The notes under the pieces were generated by a model. That model did no database searches and was not told where the DNA came from. It worked only from the letters and a program-made list of their open reading frames with translations. From positions 3,100,001-3,164,000 of the forward strand of contig NZ_CP186693.1 of NCBI RefSeq assembly GCF_049532985.1: a stretch of 64,000 bases of DNA. Direction: 5' to 3'. Positions 52,238 through 62,069 of this stretch are shown in pieces; position 1 is the stretch's first letter, and each line of letters begins with the position of its first letter. Made by a program: the position numbers and the translations under genes. This stretch comes from Promicromonospora sp049532985. GTDB taxonomy: Bacteria; Actinomycetota; Actinomycetes; Actinomycetales; Cellulomonadaceae.

Positions 52238-53253
52238 ACCGCGGCGACAAAACCCGAGGCCGCGGCGTTAAGAACCCGGTCGGAACTCTCCCGGGTCGAC
52301 ACTGTGATGCGAAGCCGCTCCGGATCAATGTCAGGAAACCAGCGGACCGCAATACCAGAGTCCCAAAAGAAGCGCTTCCAGTCAGCCGCTGCACCCGCCC
52401 GGGGCCGCGCGAACACAAAATTACCCTCCGAACGTCCGGGATCCCAGCCAATGGCCGAAAGAGAAGACTCGAGGTAACGCCGCTCCACACGGACATGCTC
52501 GACCAACCGCGTCAGGTACTCCGAGTCAGCCAGAGCAGCCTCAGCAGCAGCAAGGGCTACCGAACTAACAGGATAGGGAAGTTGTGCACGCTGCACCTCT
52601 TTGACGATCTCTGGCGATGCGACCATGTATCCAACTCGGAGACCAGCTAGCGCATAGGCCTTCGAGAAAGACCGAACTACAACCCACCGAGGATGCCCCG
52701 ACAACAGAGGAATCACAGACTCGCCGGCGAATGGAGCGTACGCTTCGTCGACCACGACGATGGCGCCCCCATCAGGGAGGAGTCTCTCCAGTTCTCTCGG
52801 TGGAACCCATTCTCCCGTTGGACTATTGGGATTAACGATACAGATCAAGCTCGCCTGCAACCCGGAGGACACGCTCACGTCGGGCCAAGCGGTCGTAATC
52901 ACGGGTGCGCCATAGTGAAGACAAAGGTCTCCCAACACCCCATAGGTTGGATCAGTGAGCAAAACGAGCTGATCGGGCCCGGAAAACGTACGAAATACTG
53001 CATCCAGTATCCCATCCCCGCCGGCTCCTACAAGAATGCAAGAAGGATCCACATCATGATGCCGAGCAAGGGCCTCGCGCAATGAGATTGCCGTAGGATC
53101 CGGGTACTCCCGAAGGCCACGCACAGCCGATAACAGCGCGGCCTGAACACCCGGAGCCGGATCAAATGGCGACTCGTTGACATGAAGTGACAACATGTCA
53201 CGAGGCACCAGCTCCCCAGGCACATAGCCACTCTTATGGTGAGACAGTTTCAC
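52198..53253 (-). CDS. HisC-like PLP aminotransferase
   Basis: A 351-residue fold-type I aminotransferase from GTG 53253 (GGGAG upstream). The motifs are NPNSPTG (141-147), VVDEAYAPF, and the PLP-binding SFSKAYALAGLRVGY with Lys198. It resembles histidinol-phosphate or aminosugar aminotransferases. In this cluster it would aminate a sugar or side chain. The last about 13 residues are read from DNA complementary to the neighbouring HEPN gene, so the natural C terminus may have been replaced at a junction. Confidence 0.85.
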   Translation of the reverse strand: MKLSHHKSGYVPGELVPRDMLSLHVNESPFDPAPGVQAALLSAVRGLREYPDPTAISLREALARHHDVDPSCILVGAGGDGILDAVFRTFSGPDQLVLLTDPTYGVLGDLCLHYGAPVITTAWPDVSVSSGLQASLICIVNPNSPTGEWVPPRELERLLPDGGAIVVVDEAYAPFAGESVIPLLSGHPRWVVVRSFSKAYALAGLRVGYMVASPEIVKEVQRAQLPYPVSSVALAAAEAALADSEYLTRLVEHVRVERRYLESSLSAIGWDPGRSEGNFVFARPRAGAAADWKRFFWDSGIAVRWFPDIDPERLRITVSTRESSDRVLNAAASGFVAAVQDDGCVASHCRQ

Positions 53254-53304
53254 TAGCGACTCCCTTCTATGATCCGATCCGCTTCAGCTTCTCGAACGAG
53301 ACGG

Positions 53305-54498
53305 CTACAGAAACGAGCTCGTCCCATACCAGGCAAACGGATGATCCAGATGCAAGCAGATCAATCCGTCGACTAGACGCGGGGGAATCCCCCGTCGGCG
53401 GCACTCGTCTACGAAGATCCCGTCACTATGCGCGAATCGAGAGACCTCCTCCCTATAGGGGGTCTCAAGAAGCACTCTCCTGGACACAATCTGAGAATAG
53501 CCCCAGGGATATCGCTGCGGATCGCGACCAGTCGCGCTATTCAGGAGCGCAGAGAAGTCACGCACAGGGTCAAGGGAACCCCCAAGTAGCGCGTCCGTCG
53601 CGGAACGACCAAGGTGACGCCGTTCCGCGAAATTGAGGAACTCCTCATCCCCGTCGCCGTGCAACACATCCAGCACCGTTCGTACCGCACCAGTAGGAAA
53701 CAGGCAGTCCGAATCCGCGAGCCAGACGACGTGTCCCCTGCTCATCTCCACAGCACGGTTGATGAGAACAGGCTTATCCGGCGGGCCATCAATCGACAGC
53801 TCGCGCAACCTAACCTCAGGAAAACTCGCAGCGAATGACGCAAGCATTTCTGACGTCCCATCAGGATTACCCGGGTTCACCACGATTATCTCGTAGCTAC
53901 CAGTCGGCGCATCCTGACGAACCCACGAATTCAATGCCACTCGCAGACGTTGACCAAACCGATGGCAAGCGATTACCACCGACAGTTCACAGGGTTCATC
54001 GAATGTCGAAATCTCGATCTCTGAGAACTCGACGTGCGCTACGCCAAGTGTCCGGAGTGCAATCCCAGCCAAACCATCGGCCATTGGCAAGTCCGGCGCA
54101 CCCGTCCAGCCAGTAGAGATTCGGCCGTCCACTAGGAATACGACCTTCTTCCCACGCTCGCTGATCTCAACCGTCAGCCTCCGCGGCCATTCTCTTTTGT
54201 CGAGCGGAACGAGATAATCACGCCCCCCACCAAGGCTAAAGCCGGCAGCAATCGCGGCGCCAGCGACAAGCGCACTCAACCTAACCTCTCGGCCGGCGAG
54301 AACTAGCTCCTGGACCGTCGCAGGCAAAAGAATAGATCGCCAGTCAGCACCAGGATTGCGCACCGTCAGCCCGACTCGGCCTGCGGCGAACTCCCAGTCC
54401 GCCTGCCCTTCCAACTCTCTCCATGCCTCGCCGCCTGCGCCGACGCTGCTGGTCACAGGATCCGAACGGCCGGGAATACTCTTAGTGGGTTGTGTCAT
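53305..54498 (-). CDS. GT2 glycosyltransferase with N-terminal extension
   Basis: A 397-residue protein. Residues about 30-165 look like a lectin-like/beta domain (WEFAAGRVGLTVRNPGADW), followed by a GT-A core: LSVVIACHRFGQRLR (about 172), EIIVVNPGNPDGT, and VWLADSDCLF in place of DXD. The C-terminal region (RYPWGYSQIVSRRVLLETPY) fits GT2. It overlaps the ROK gene by 17 bases. It would transfer a sugar; the acceptor is unknown. Confidence 0.78.
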   Translation of the reverse strand: MTQPTKSIPGRSDPVTSSVGAGGEAWRELEGQADWEFAAGRVGLTVRNPGADWRSILLPATVQELVLAGREVRLSALVAGAAIAAGFSLGGGRDYLVPLDKREWPRRLTVEISERGKKVVFLVDGRISTGWTGAPDLPMADGLAGIALRTLGVAHVEFSEIEISTFDEPCELSVVIACHRFGQRLRVALNSWVRQDAPTGSYEIIVVNPGNPDGTSEMLASFAASFPEVRLRELSIDGPPDKPVLINRAVEMSRGHVVWLADSDCLFPTGAVRTVLDVLHGDGDEEFLNFAERRHLGRSATDALLGGSLDPVRDFSALLNSATGRDPQRYPWGYSQIVSRRVLLETPYREEVSRFAHSDGIFVDECRRRGIPPRLVDGLICLHLDHPFAWYGTSSFL

Positions 54499-55477
54499 TC
54501 GCTTCTTCCTCCATTATTGACGACGGTGTCGAGCGCGCACTCTCGTAATTGCTCCGGACTATGTCCGAAAGTCCATAGAGTCCGGCAAGGGAGCCAAGCT
54601 CACCTGCTGCAATACGCCGGGGAGGCCGGTCGCCCCGCGCGCACAGTGACATGCAGCGGTTCACGAGAACCGGATTAGATCCCACCCCACCCGTGAGCAC
54701 AATCACATCGGGGTCGGCTACAGATGCGAGCATCGAGACGACCGAGGCAAGTATGCCCGAGGCGTGCACCAGAACTGCCGATCCCAGTGGGTCATTCGCG
54801 GCAAGGTCAAACAGTTCACGCAAATTTGTATCAGCGCCCGCTGTAGTCTTTGGATAACTATTACGACGGGACCGAGCCAGATTCTCGAGGGCGGGCCCGG
54901 CGAGGAGGCTGTGCAACTGATGCGTACCCTCTGCCAGAAGCGTCGTGGCGGGGTGAGAGAACGGCATGTAGCCGATTTCTCCGACCGACCCTGAACTACC
55001 GCTAAGTATTCTCCCATCCACGCAGAGCGCCGCGCCAACGCCGGTACCAACGACAACAAGTGCCGCATTCCTCGATCCCGCCGCTGCACCCGCTCGGATC
55101 TCGCCCCGAAGAGCTGAATTCGCGTCATTCTCCAAGTAGATGCGGCAGCCAAGTTCCTCGCCAAGCACAGAGGCCAGGGGAAAGCCCTCGAGATTCCCGA
55201 TGTTGTCACACCTACCAATCGCCAGTGTGCTCGGATCGACTGCGGCCGGAAGAGAAACTCCGACACCCATGAGCGCCTTTACCCGAATGTCGTGCGCGGC
55301 CGAAACCCCCCGTGCTTCGCGGACGATGAGGTTCACAATCTCCTCTGGCGTGTCAGGTGTATCCCATCGAGCCGACGACACTAGTGAACCGGCGTTGCTA
55401 AAGAGGCCCATCTTTGTTACGGTTCCGCCCACTTCACATGCGACGTGATACTGATGCCGACCATTGTCCGGTGCCAT
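54482..55477 (-). CDS. ROK-family kinase
   Basis: A 331-residue sugar-kinase-type protein. The ATP site is HVACEVGGTVTKMGLF (about 11-26) and the sugar site LENDANSALRGE (about 115-126), then VVGTGVGAAL. The zinc-binding CxCGxxGC of most ROK kinases is absent; VGEIGYMPF replaces that region. It may phosphorylate a hexose or amino sugar for activation. The ATG overlaps the GT-B stop (TGATG). Confidence 0.82.
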   Translation of the reverse strand: MAPDNGRHQYHVACEVGGTVTKMGLFSNAGSLVSSARWDTPDTPEEIVNLIVREARGVSAAHDIRVKALMGVGVSLPAAVDPSTLAIGRCDNIGNLEGFPLASVLGEELGCRIYLENDANSALRGEIRAGAAAGSRNAALVVVGTGVGAALCVDGRILSGSSGSVGEIGYMPFSHPATTLLAEGTHQLHSLLAGPALENLARSRRNSYPKTTAGADTNLRELFDLAANDPLGSAVLVHASGILASVVSMLASVADPDVIVLTGGVGSNPVLVNRCMSLCARGDRPPRRIAAGELGSLAGLYGLSDIVRSNYESARSTPSSIMEEEANDTTH

Positions 55478-56667
55478 CAGCGCAGAGCCGTCTCTCCGTG
55501 AGACGAGCGAGCCGACGGATTACCCTTGGCATTCGAGTTGAGAAGTGACTCGACAGCGTCGAGCACAACCGCGCGTCCACGCGGTTTCAGACCAGTCATG
55601 AAGGCACTTTGTGCGCGTACCTGACGATCGAGCAGATCATCATCGACCAACCATCCCTGAATTCTCCGCGTGACATCCTCCTGGACCGACGAGTCTCTCT
55701 CGAACAATCGGGCACGGTCTAGGAACTCGTCAACCTTTTCACGACGCGTCTTCGTTGCCCAGTCGAAACGGGGATAGTAGTCGTCGTAACTAATTGACGC
55801 ATTTGCTGCCCCCGCTTCCCTGAGTGACTGGACCTGCAGATGGTGCGTTACGTTCAAAGGGGGCAAGAATATTGCGGGCACTCGATTGGCGAACGCCTCA
55901 AGCGTCGACTCCAGCCCGCCCGCCAGCAAAGCCACCCGCGATTCGGCAAGCATCTGGACGAATACATGGTGTGGTAGCGATCGGAACTGGAACTTCGAGC
56001 CACCGTATACTTGGTCAAGCTCCTCCATAATGTGTGAAGCCCCGGTAACGATTAGTTCGTCGAATCCCTCGAACTCAACTTCATGCAGGAGTCTGGTAAC
56101 AACGGTCGGGTAATCATGGTTCTTTCCCGCTTCATACCAGCCTGGCGCGTCCATGCCACCAAAACAGATGAGCGCACGATTTTGGACGATCTCAAAGTCT
56201 CGGTTTCGACCTCGCGATTCGACGAGGGGACCGATCGACAGGAGATTCTCTATAGATTTGCCGTAACGCTGCATATTCTGAGCGTCAGGGAGCACGTCCT
56301 GCTTCACATATAGGTCCGCAGCGAGTACTTCCTTAGGCAGATCGTCCCACCAGTAGAACAGGCTGTCGATCCAGACACTGGGCACTCCCACTGTCTTTGC
56401 CGCACGGACTGTTCCCTTGTCCATGCAACTGATCACCAGATCGGCACTGGATGCAAGGTCCAGCAACAGAGGTGCTGGATCCTCGAGTTCCGTGTCTATC
56501 TCGTGCACAGCCTGAAAGATGGACGACTGGCTCGCAAGATCATACGAGGTTCCGTAACCTACAAATGTCAGGTCGTGCCCGAGGGCATTGAGCTCACTTG
56601 CGATTGTCAGCAATTTCCCGGCGGGCCCGTAGGCAAAGTTCTCGGCCGAACAGAGTATGTGCGCCAA
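55477..56667 (-). CDS. GT-B glycosyltransferase (cytosylglucuronate synthase-like?)
   Basis: A 396-residue GT-B enzyme. TTG 56667 after GGAGGGG gives the natural N terminus MAHILCSAENFAYGPAGKLL; the frame begins upstream at 56703. The C-terminal nucleotide-sugar region is LLAGGLESTLEAFANRVPAI and the middle has LICFGGMDAPGWYEAGKN. It is related to UDP-glycosyltransferases and may belong with nucleoside-antibiotic cytosylglucuronate synthases; that assignment is weak. It is co-transcribed with ROK and GT2 genes. Confidence 0.72.
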   Translation of the reverse strand: MAHILCSAENFAYGPAGKLLTIASELNALGHDLTFVGYGTSYDLASQSSIFQAVHEIDTELEDPAPLLLDLASSADLVISCMDKGTVRAAKTVGVPSVWIDSLFYWWDDLPKEVLAADLYVKQDVLPDAQNMQRYGKSIENLLSIGPLVESRGRNRDFEIVQNRALICFGGMDAPGWYEAGKNHDYPTVVTRLLHEVEFEGFDELIVTGASHIMEELDQVYGGSKFQFRSLPHHVFVQMLAESRVALLAGGLESTLEAFANRVPAIFLPPLNVTHHLQVQSLREAGAANASISYDDYYPRFDWATKTRREKVDEFLDRARLFERDSSVQEDVTRRIQGWLVDDDLLDRQVRAQSAFMTGLKPRGRAVVLDAVESLLNSNAKGNPSARSSHGETALR

Positions 56668-56740
56668 ATCCCCTCCGCAAGTTTTTGTCCACATCGACAG
56701 CAAACCACCAACACCAGTCCGGAACGCGGTCGGCTGAAGG

Positions 56741-57586
56741 CTAGAGACTACGTGTCGGCCAGATCATTGTTCGCCACATATGCGCCACGGGACTGTTGTC
56801 AAACCCCAATCCCTCCTCGGGTGTATTGAAGTGGCGGCCGATGATGTCGGCGAAATCCTCATACTCGACCTCTACGTCAGGATCAAACGAGTAGAGGTCG
56901 TTCAGGGTTATTAGCCGGGCTGACATGTACCAACGGTGCCGCCTGGCTCGCGCATACTCCTCCTGGAGGTACCCCGGAGGAGTATAATCCTCGCCAAATA
57001 GGCGCTTGTAGCTGTCAGGGTACTCATATCCGACCGACTCGTCTGGAAAGAACCTCAAAGCTTGATGCGCACGAATAGCCCATGACACCTCCTCGTCTAC
57101 GTAGGGCTCAACGAGTTGTGCACCCCAGTAGCCGTGGTCACCCCTAATGAATCCAGCCATTCCAATGTCATGCAGGAGGCATGCCAGGACAATTTTCTCA
57201 TCGTGACCATTGAGCCGCGCCAGCCTCGCGCTCTGAAGCATGTGGACCTTCGTCGGTGAGAATCTCTTCTCAAAGAAGTCCTGCAGTGTCGGTCGCTCGG
57301 GCATCCGTTCGAGCCGCGGGTCGTCCCCTGGCACGATAAGTTCGTTAGGGGAGTTTCGCGGATCCTCCTTCGTCGGATCAGTAACCCCCGAGCGAAACAC
57401 CACAGACTTACGAATCCGACGCTCAAACTCTTCGAATTCGATGTCCTCGAGTTCATCGGCGAGCTCATCTGCGCGCACTGGCGGTCCGTCGCCACGGATG
57501 GCCCTCCATTCAGCGCGAGCAGCTCTCTCGATCAAGGCATCCTCGGCCGCGAGTACGCCATCGTCGGTTACGTCATCAGTGCTCAT
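56741..57586 (-). CDS. HD-domain metal enzyme
   Basis: A 281-residue acidic protein. The HD metal motif is ARLNGHDEKIVLACLLHDIG with the His-Asp pair (about 145-150); GDHGYWGAQLV and AHQALRFF supply further His. It resembles HD hydrolases and also mixed-valence diiron oxygenases (PhnZ/MIOX-like), which share these ligands. In the cluster it could cleave a nucleotide or oxidise a sugar; not decided. ATG 57586 has GGGAGGG upstream. Confidence 0.75.
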   Translation of the reverse strand: MSTDDVTDDGVLAAEDALIERAARAEWRAIRGDGPPVRADELADELEDIEFEEFERRIRKSVVFRSGVTDPTKEDPRNSPNELIVPGDDPRLERMPERPTLQDFFEKRFSPTKVHMLQSARLARLNGHDEKIVLACLLHDIGMAGFIRGDHGYWGAQLVEPYVDEEVSWAIRAHQALRFFPDESVGYEYPDSYKRLFGEDYTPPGYLQEEYARARRHRWYMSARLITLNDLYSFDPDVEVEYEDFADIIGRHFNTPEEGLGFDNSPVAHMWRTMIWPTRSL

Positions 57587-57723
57587 CGGAGTCGCCCTCC
57601 CATGTCGCGTCCGTGTGCTCTGGTCCCGACAGCGGCGTCGGTGGCCCTACCATAGTGCTCTTATCGGACAGGATCAACGTTGTATCGCGCCGCGGTGCCG
57701 CCTACCCTTGGGCGGGGAGGTTC

Positions 57724-57828
57724 ATGATGCTGGTGGTAGGTACCTATGGGGTAGGGATGATCATTGACGCGATCCTTCGCCTGGCCGTGGCCACAGGCAG
57801 ATCAAGCCCATACCCGTCTATGGGCTGA
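57724..57828 (+). CDS. Possible 34-residue membrane peptide
   Basis: GGGGAGG precedes ATG 57724. The product MMLVVGTYGVGMIIDAILRL and 14 more residues has a single helix. It lies in the gap before the epimerase and could be a leader or chance. Confidence 0.25.
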   Translation: MMLVVGTYGVGMIIDAILRLAVATGRSSPYPSMG

Positions 57829-57988
57829 ACGCGACGCGCCCTCTAGGCGGGTCAGATGCCAACCTACCGGACGCGGCGCCTCTGCCGCGGACCGTTACGG
57901 CTCCCGTTCCCCGACGGTCGGGGCCACTCAATGCGAGTCACGTCCGAGTCCACGTAACCGCGCGGGCCGTCAGACCATGGAGGTAGAG

Positions 57989-58933
57989 ATGGGCGTAGGA
58001 GCGAGCCTCGTGCTTGGTGGAGCCGGCTTCGTTGGAAGCCATCTAGTGGACGCTCTCCTCGCATCAGGCGAGCACGTGACCGCGGTCGACAACCTCTCGA
58101 CCGGCTCAATGGATAACTTAGCTCTGGCGCGGAACGAGAATACGTTTCGGTTCATTGCGGGTGACATTTGTGAAGACCTCAATCTCCCGACTGACATAGG
58201 AACTATATACAACCTCGCCTCGCCGGCGTCGCCATCGGCATACATGAGCCGTCCAGTCGACACACTTCGCGCTGGGTCCATAGGGGTACTCAAGACACTC
58301 GAACTAGCTCGGCAAATCGGGGCCACCTACTTCTACGCCTCGACGTCGGAGGTCTATGGAGATCCGGAAGTCTCTCCCCAACACGAAGATTACTGGGGCA
58401 ACGTCAATCCCATAGGACCGCGTAGCGTCTACGATGAAGCAAAACGATTTGGCGAAGCGGCCGTATCCACATATACACGTGTGCATGGCGTCCACGGCCG
58501 GATTGGACGTCTTTTCAACACCTACGGACCACGAATGGGAGCCAATGATGGGCGACTGGTTCCCAACCTGATCACTCAAATGTTGTCTAGCGAGCCGATG
58601 ACCATCTACGGTACAGGGTCTCAGACTAGATCCCTGTGCTATGTCGACGACACTGTAGAGGCTATTCGCATAGTGGCCGCGTCTCCCTTGAGCTCGCCAG
58701 TAAACATAGGGTCGTCTGACGAACGAACGGTGACCGAAATTGCCACCGTAATTGCGCGACTGGGCGGCCTGCCAAATGCCGTTCTCGCGCATCTGCCGGT
58801 CCTCGATGACGATCCTCAGCAGAGGCGGCCAGACCTGACAAAGATCAGTCGGATCTCTAATTGGAGCCCCAAGGTTGGCCTCGAGGATGGTCTCCTTCGC
58901 ACAATCGACTGGTTCTCGAGAACTTGTCGATAA
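57989..58933 (+). CDS. NAD-dependent sugar epimerase/dehydratase (UDP-glucuronate decarboxylase-like)
   Basis: A 314-residue extended SDR. ATG 57989 is chosen because GGAGG lies nine bases upstream. GGAGFVGSHLVD is the NAD site, STSEVYGDPEVSP the active Ser/Thr region and YDEAKR (about residue 144) the catalytic Tyr/Lys. GRLFNTYGPRM is typical of UXS and dTDP-sugar enzymes. It would make a UDP-pentose or related sugar. It is the only gene of the cluster on the plus strand. Confidence 0.83.
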   Translation: MGVGASLVLGGAGFVGSHLVDALLASGEHVTAVDNLSTGSMDNLALARNENTFRFIAGDICEDLNLPTDIGTIYNLASPASPSAYMSRPVDTLRAGSIGVLKTLELARQIGATYFYASTSEVYGDPEVSPQHEDYWGNVNPIGPRSVYDEAKRFGEAAVSTYTRVHGVHGRIGRLFNTYGPRMGANDGRLVPNLITQMLSSEPMTIYGTGSQTRSLCYVDDTVEAIRIVAASPLSSPVNIGSSDERTVTEIATVIARLGGLPNAVLAHLPVLDDDPQQRRPDLTKISRISNWSPKVGLEDGLLRTIDWFSRTCR

Positions 58934-59857
58934 CGCCGCAGGGGCCAGTCCGCCAAGCCCGACAGACGTGCCGAGGACGTGGCAATGCGGGGATGTCCAG
59001 ACATCATGTACGGGTCTGCCGGTGATGCTCCTATGCTTTTCGGCTACTTGCTGCGCTGTCGACGCGTCTTCCAAGACCTTCTGTGGTCCATATCGCCGCA
59101 AAGCGAAATTGGCCGATACTTAACGACTTGCGCCGCACAGTCACGGTGGGCTGGTTTTCGAAGCCCTGTAATAGCCTCGGGGGGTGTGTCAGCAGTGCCG
59201 TGCTGCTCACCAACCTTTGCTCGCACTTGTAACCGTCCCGCCAGCCCGAGTCCCCTCGGCCGGTGCAGGGCGGGTCATGGCGGGTCATAGCCTCAGGTTG
59301 CATGGCGCTACGCTGGCGCGGGAGCCGCTAGTTGTTGGCCTGCAACCGAGTCGCCATTCGCCGAATCGTGGCAACATACCGGCGATCACACCGACCGATC
59401 ACCGCCGCTACACTGGCCTTCAGGGCGATCAAGAACAATCCACAAGATCGGGGACAGTCGGCACCACTGAGCGGGAGTGCCGGCAAGTGCATCGCAGTGG
59501 GTAGAGCGATAGACGATGCTGCCCCTAGCGAGGCCATCGTCACCCGCTCGCGCACTGTTCGCACTACTGCCCTCCCAACGCAGGATCGTCAAGTACCAGG
59601 TGGTCGAGCTCGGATGCGCTCGTGCTCCGACAACTTGAGCCCCACCCAGCAACCCAACTTAGCTATGCCCAGGGCAGCCGCCAACCTCCAGCTCTGGAGA
59701 TTGCCGATCGCTGTGCGAGACAGCACGACCCCCTGATGGACCAGGCCGCCTCGGTGTACGACAGTCCAACCACCACTCCTTTGTAAGGCGCTCGCCCGCA
59801 CACCACTAAATGTTGCGAGGCCTCGCAGAACTCCACCTCGGGTATCGGCAGTCGGGA
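58934..59857. other. Gap without a convincing gene
   Basis: About 920 bases of mixed composition. Short frames exist on both strands but none has a ribosome site, normal composition and a recognised domain together. A weak minus reading at 59600-59800 (GWTVVHRGGLVHQGVVLSRT) may be a remnant. The G+C resembles the surrounding cluster. Confidence 0.5.
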
Positions 59858-61501
59858 TTAAGCGTTGATCCGACGTGCCTCCGTAGAAAGTGTGATGAGA
59901 TCGTCGTTGATGACGATGAAGTCGAGCCCAATCCGTAGCGCGCACCGTAGCGCCTCGTCTGCAGTCTGGACCAACGGCTCTCCCCGACCGTTCAATGATG
60001 TGTTGATAAGGACTCTGGGATGCCCAAATGCCCCGAGTTGTGTCAGTAACTCGTCAACGAACGGCTCGTCCGCCGCGGTAAGCCGTTGTGGGCGAGTTGT
60101 CTCATCTACGTGGGCTACGCCGGGAATGTCGCGTAAGCCAACACTGGTCATCGAAGCAGCGCCAACCATGTAACGCTCCAAGACCCCTGTATCGTTCCAC
60201 CAGGGCGAACTCGCAGAAGGTGGAAGATTCGTGACAGGACCGAATGGGCGCCACTGCTCGCGCCCCTTAATATTATTGACGCGCGTCTTGCTCGACGCTG
60301 ACACGGGAGACGAGAGAATGGATCGGTGGCACAGCGCACGCGGCCCAACCTCACTGTCACCTCGACATACCGCGCCTGTCATACCTGCCACCAGTAGATT
60401 CGCCACTGCTTCGCTGTCCAGTGCCGCAATTCTGAAGCCGGACGCATCGCCGGATGAGAGCGCGCCGGGATCACCTCCTGTATACGGCACGAGGGTCTCC
60501 CGACTGGTCGGGGGAGCGATCAACCATGCAGCGCCCAGTGCAACCCCCGCATCGTGCGGGACCGGTGGGACATAGACGGGACCAGCCAATCTGCCATTGG
60601 CCGCGCAGTTCAGGCCCACTCCACCGGCGATGCAGACCGAGTCCGAACCCGATAAGGAGCGTGCCTCCTCGACTAGCCAGGGCACTACTGCTTCGACATT
60701 CGATTGTGCCGCCCACGCGACCGCAACCGCAACCGCATCCTCGTTGAGTGTCTCAGCGCCGTGACTGGGTGTCCCTTGACCTGCAAACTCTGCTATTACC
60801 TGATCCCACATCGGCATCAGTTTCCGGTACCCGAGCAAATCGTCGTCACCTAGGACACTACTGAGCTGGCCCCCTCCGGCACTAATCCAGCCCGGAGATG
60901 CAGCACCAGAGTTCCGGCCATAAGCAGCCAGTCCCATGGTCTTGCCGGCGTTTAGCAACCCGAGACCGAGCCAGTTGCTTACAGCGTCGTACATGTACCC
61001 GATGCTACTAACCCTCGGCCATCGCTGTTTACGGATGAGAGGCTTTCCTCTTTCGGCGGCATAGATCGAGACCGACTCGTCCTCGCCGTTGCCATCCATG
61101 ACAAGCACCCCAGCGCGCTCGTAGCCACTCGCGTAGAACGCGGACGCGGCATGCGCTCTGTGATGCCCAAAGAACTGCAGATCTGGCAAGCGTGTCGAGC
61201 TATCAAAGCCCAGCGAAGTCAAGAACTCCTCAGCATGGCCGTACTTCCATTCGGTGCCCCACCGCGCAGACATGCGCGGTACATCCCAACCCACCGCGAC
61301 GACATCAATATCGTCAGGGGCCAGGCCTGCGATCCTCAAGCAATGTTCGACTGCGCGCCTGGGTAGTGGTCCGGGAGCGTGCCGAACGCGCGTTAACCGC
61401 TCCTCTTCGATGAACGACAGAACACGTCCGTCGCCGTCAATCACACAGGCACTCGAGTCGTGAAAAGTCGCGGGGCCCGCGTTGACACCAAGAACGTACA
61501 C
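59858..61501 (-). CDS. TobZ/NovN-type O-carbamoyltransferase
   Basis: A 547-residue carbamoyltransferase. GTG 61501 with GGAGGTCG nine bases upstream gives MYVLGVNAGPATFHDSSACV. The N-terminal Kae1-like domain has FGHHRAHAASAFYASG (metal His pair, about 107-122), VLVMDGNGEDES, and AGKTMGLAAYG. The C-terminal YrdC-like part has CIAGGVGLNCAANG, EVGPRALCHRSILSSP and LINTSLNGRGEPLV. It transfers carbamoyl from carbamoyl phosphate through an adenylate to a sugar hydroxyl, as in tobramycin, novobiocin and cephalosporin pathways. It is the strongest evidence for a carbamoylated natural product. Confidence 0.92.
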   Translation of the reverse strand: MYVLGVNAGPATFHDSSACVIDGDGRVLSFIEEERLTRVRHAPGPLPRRAVEHCLRIAGLAPDDIDVVAVGWDVPRMSARWGTEWKYGHAEEFLTSLGFDSSTRLPDLQFFGHHRAHAASAFYASGYERAGVLVMDGNGEDESVSIYAAERGKPLIRKQRWPRVSSIGYMYDAVSNWLGLGLLNAGKTMGLAAYGRNSGAASPGWISAGGGQLSSVLGDDDLLGYRKLMPMWDQVIAEFAGQGTPSHGAETLNEDAVAVAVAWAAQSNVEAVVPWLVEEARSLSGSDSVCIAGGVGLNCAANGRLAGPVYVPPVPHDAGVALGAAWLIAPPTSRETLVPYTGGDPGALSSGDASGFRIAALDSEAVANLLVAGMTGAVCRGDSEVGPRALCHRSILSSPVSASSKTRVNNIKGREQWRPFGPVTNLPPSASSPWWNDTGVLERYMVGAASMTSVGLRDIPGVAHVDETTRPQRLTAADEPFVDELLTQLGAFGHPRVLINTSLNGRGEPLVQTADEALRCALRIGLDFIVINDDLITLSTEARRINA

Positions 61502-61556
61502 CGATACGACCTCCAGATTTAGCAAGGGAGCGATCCATTATCGTCAGTTCGCCGGC

Positions 61557-61949
61557 CTAAGGCTCCGTCGTCCCAGCTCGCCCATAACGGTCTTCAAGCC
61601 GCACTACGTCAGTGTCCCAACCCGGCACGGCCGTCGACACCTCCGCGAATAGCAGGTCCTCCAAAGATGCGATCCGATGCAGTGTCCCCGCTGGCAAGTG
61701 AATGGTGTCACCTGGATTGACGATCCTCGAGGCTAGTTGTTCCGCGGACATTCCGTACTCAACTTTGCCCGTGCCACGAAGCACCGTGATCGTCTCGGTC
61801 TTATTTACGTGATACTGAAGACTCAGCGACTCGCCCCCCCTGACCTCGATTATTTTACCAACATACAGCCCTTCGAAAGCGGCAAAGATCGACTCCCTCC
61901 CCCACGGCTTCTCGACAGTACTCGACACATAGACACCACTCTGGTCCAT
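61557..61949 (-). CDS. Cupin (phosphomannose isomerase-like)
   Basis: A 130-residue cupin with GGAGG before ATG 61949. The metal motifs are SLSLQYHVNKTETITVLRGTG (given in part: LQYHVNKTETITVLRG) and LPAGTLHRI. It resembles mannose-6-phosphate isomerase C-terminal cupins and sugar epimerase-like proteins. It could isomerise or bind a sugar in the pathway. Confidence 0.82.
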   Translation of the reverse strand: MDQSGVYVSSTVEKPWGRESIFAAFEGLYVGKIIEVRGGESLSLQYHVNKTETITVLRGTGKVEYGMSAEQLASRIVNPGDTIHLPAGTLHRIASLEDLLFAEVSTAVPGWDTDVVRLEDRYGRAGTTEP

Positions 61950-62069
61950 TTCATTCCTCCGCTCTACCGCGCAAACTCCGACTCCTGGAAACCGATACGA
62001 GCCTCCTCATGCAAACCCCCATGCGCACGGTCTCCCTGACATCTATTCGACAGGACTTCAGCCACTGGA

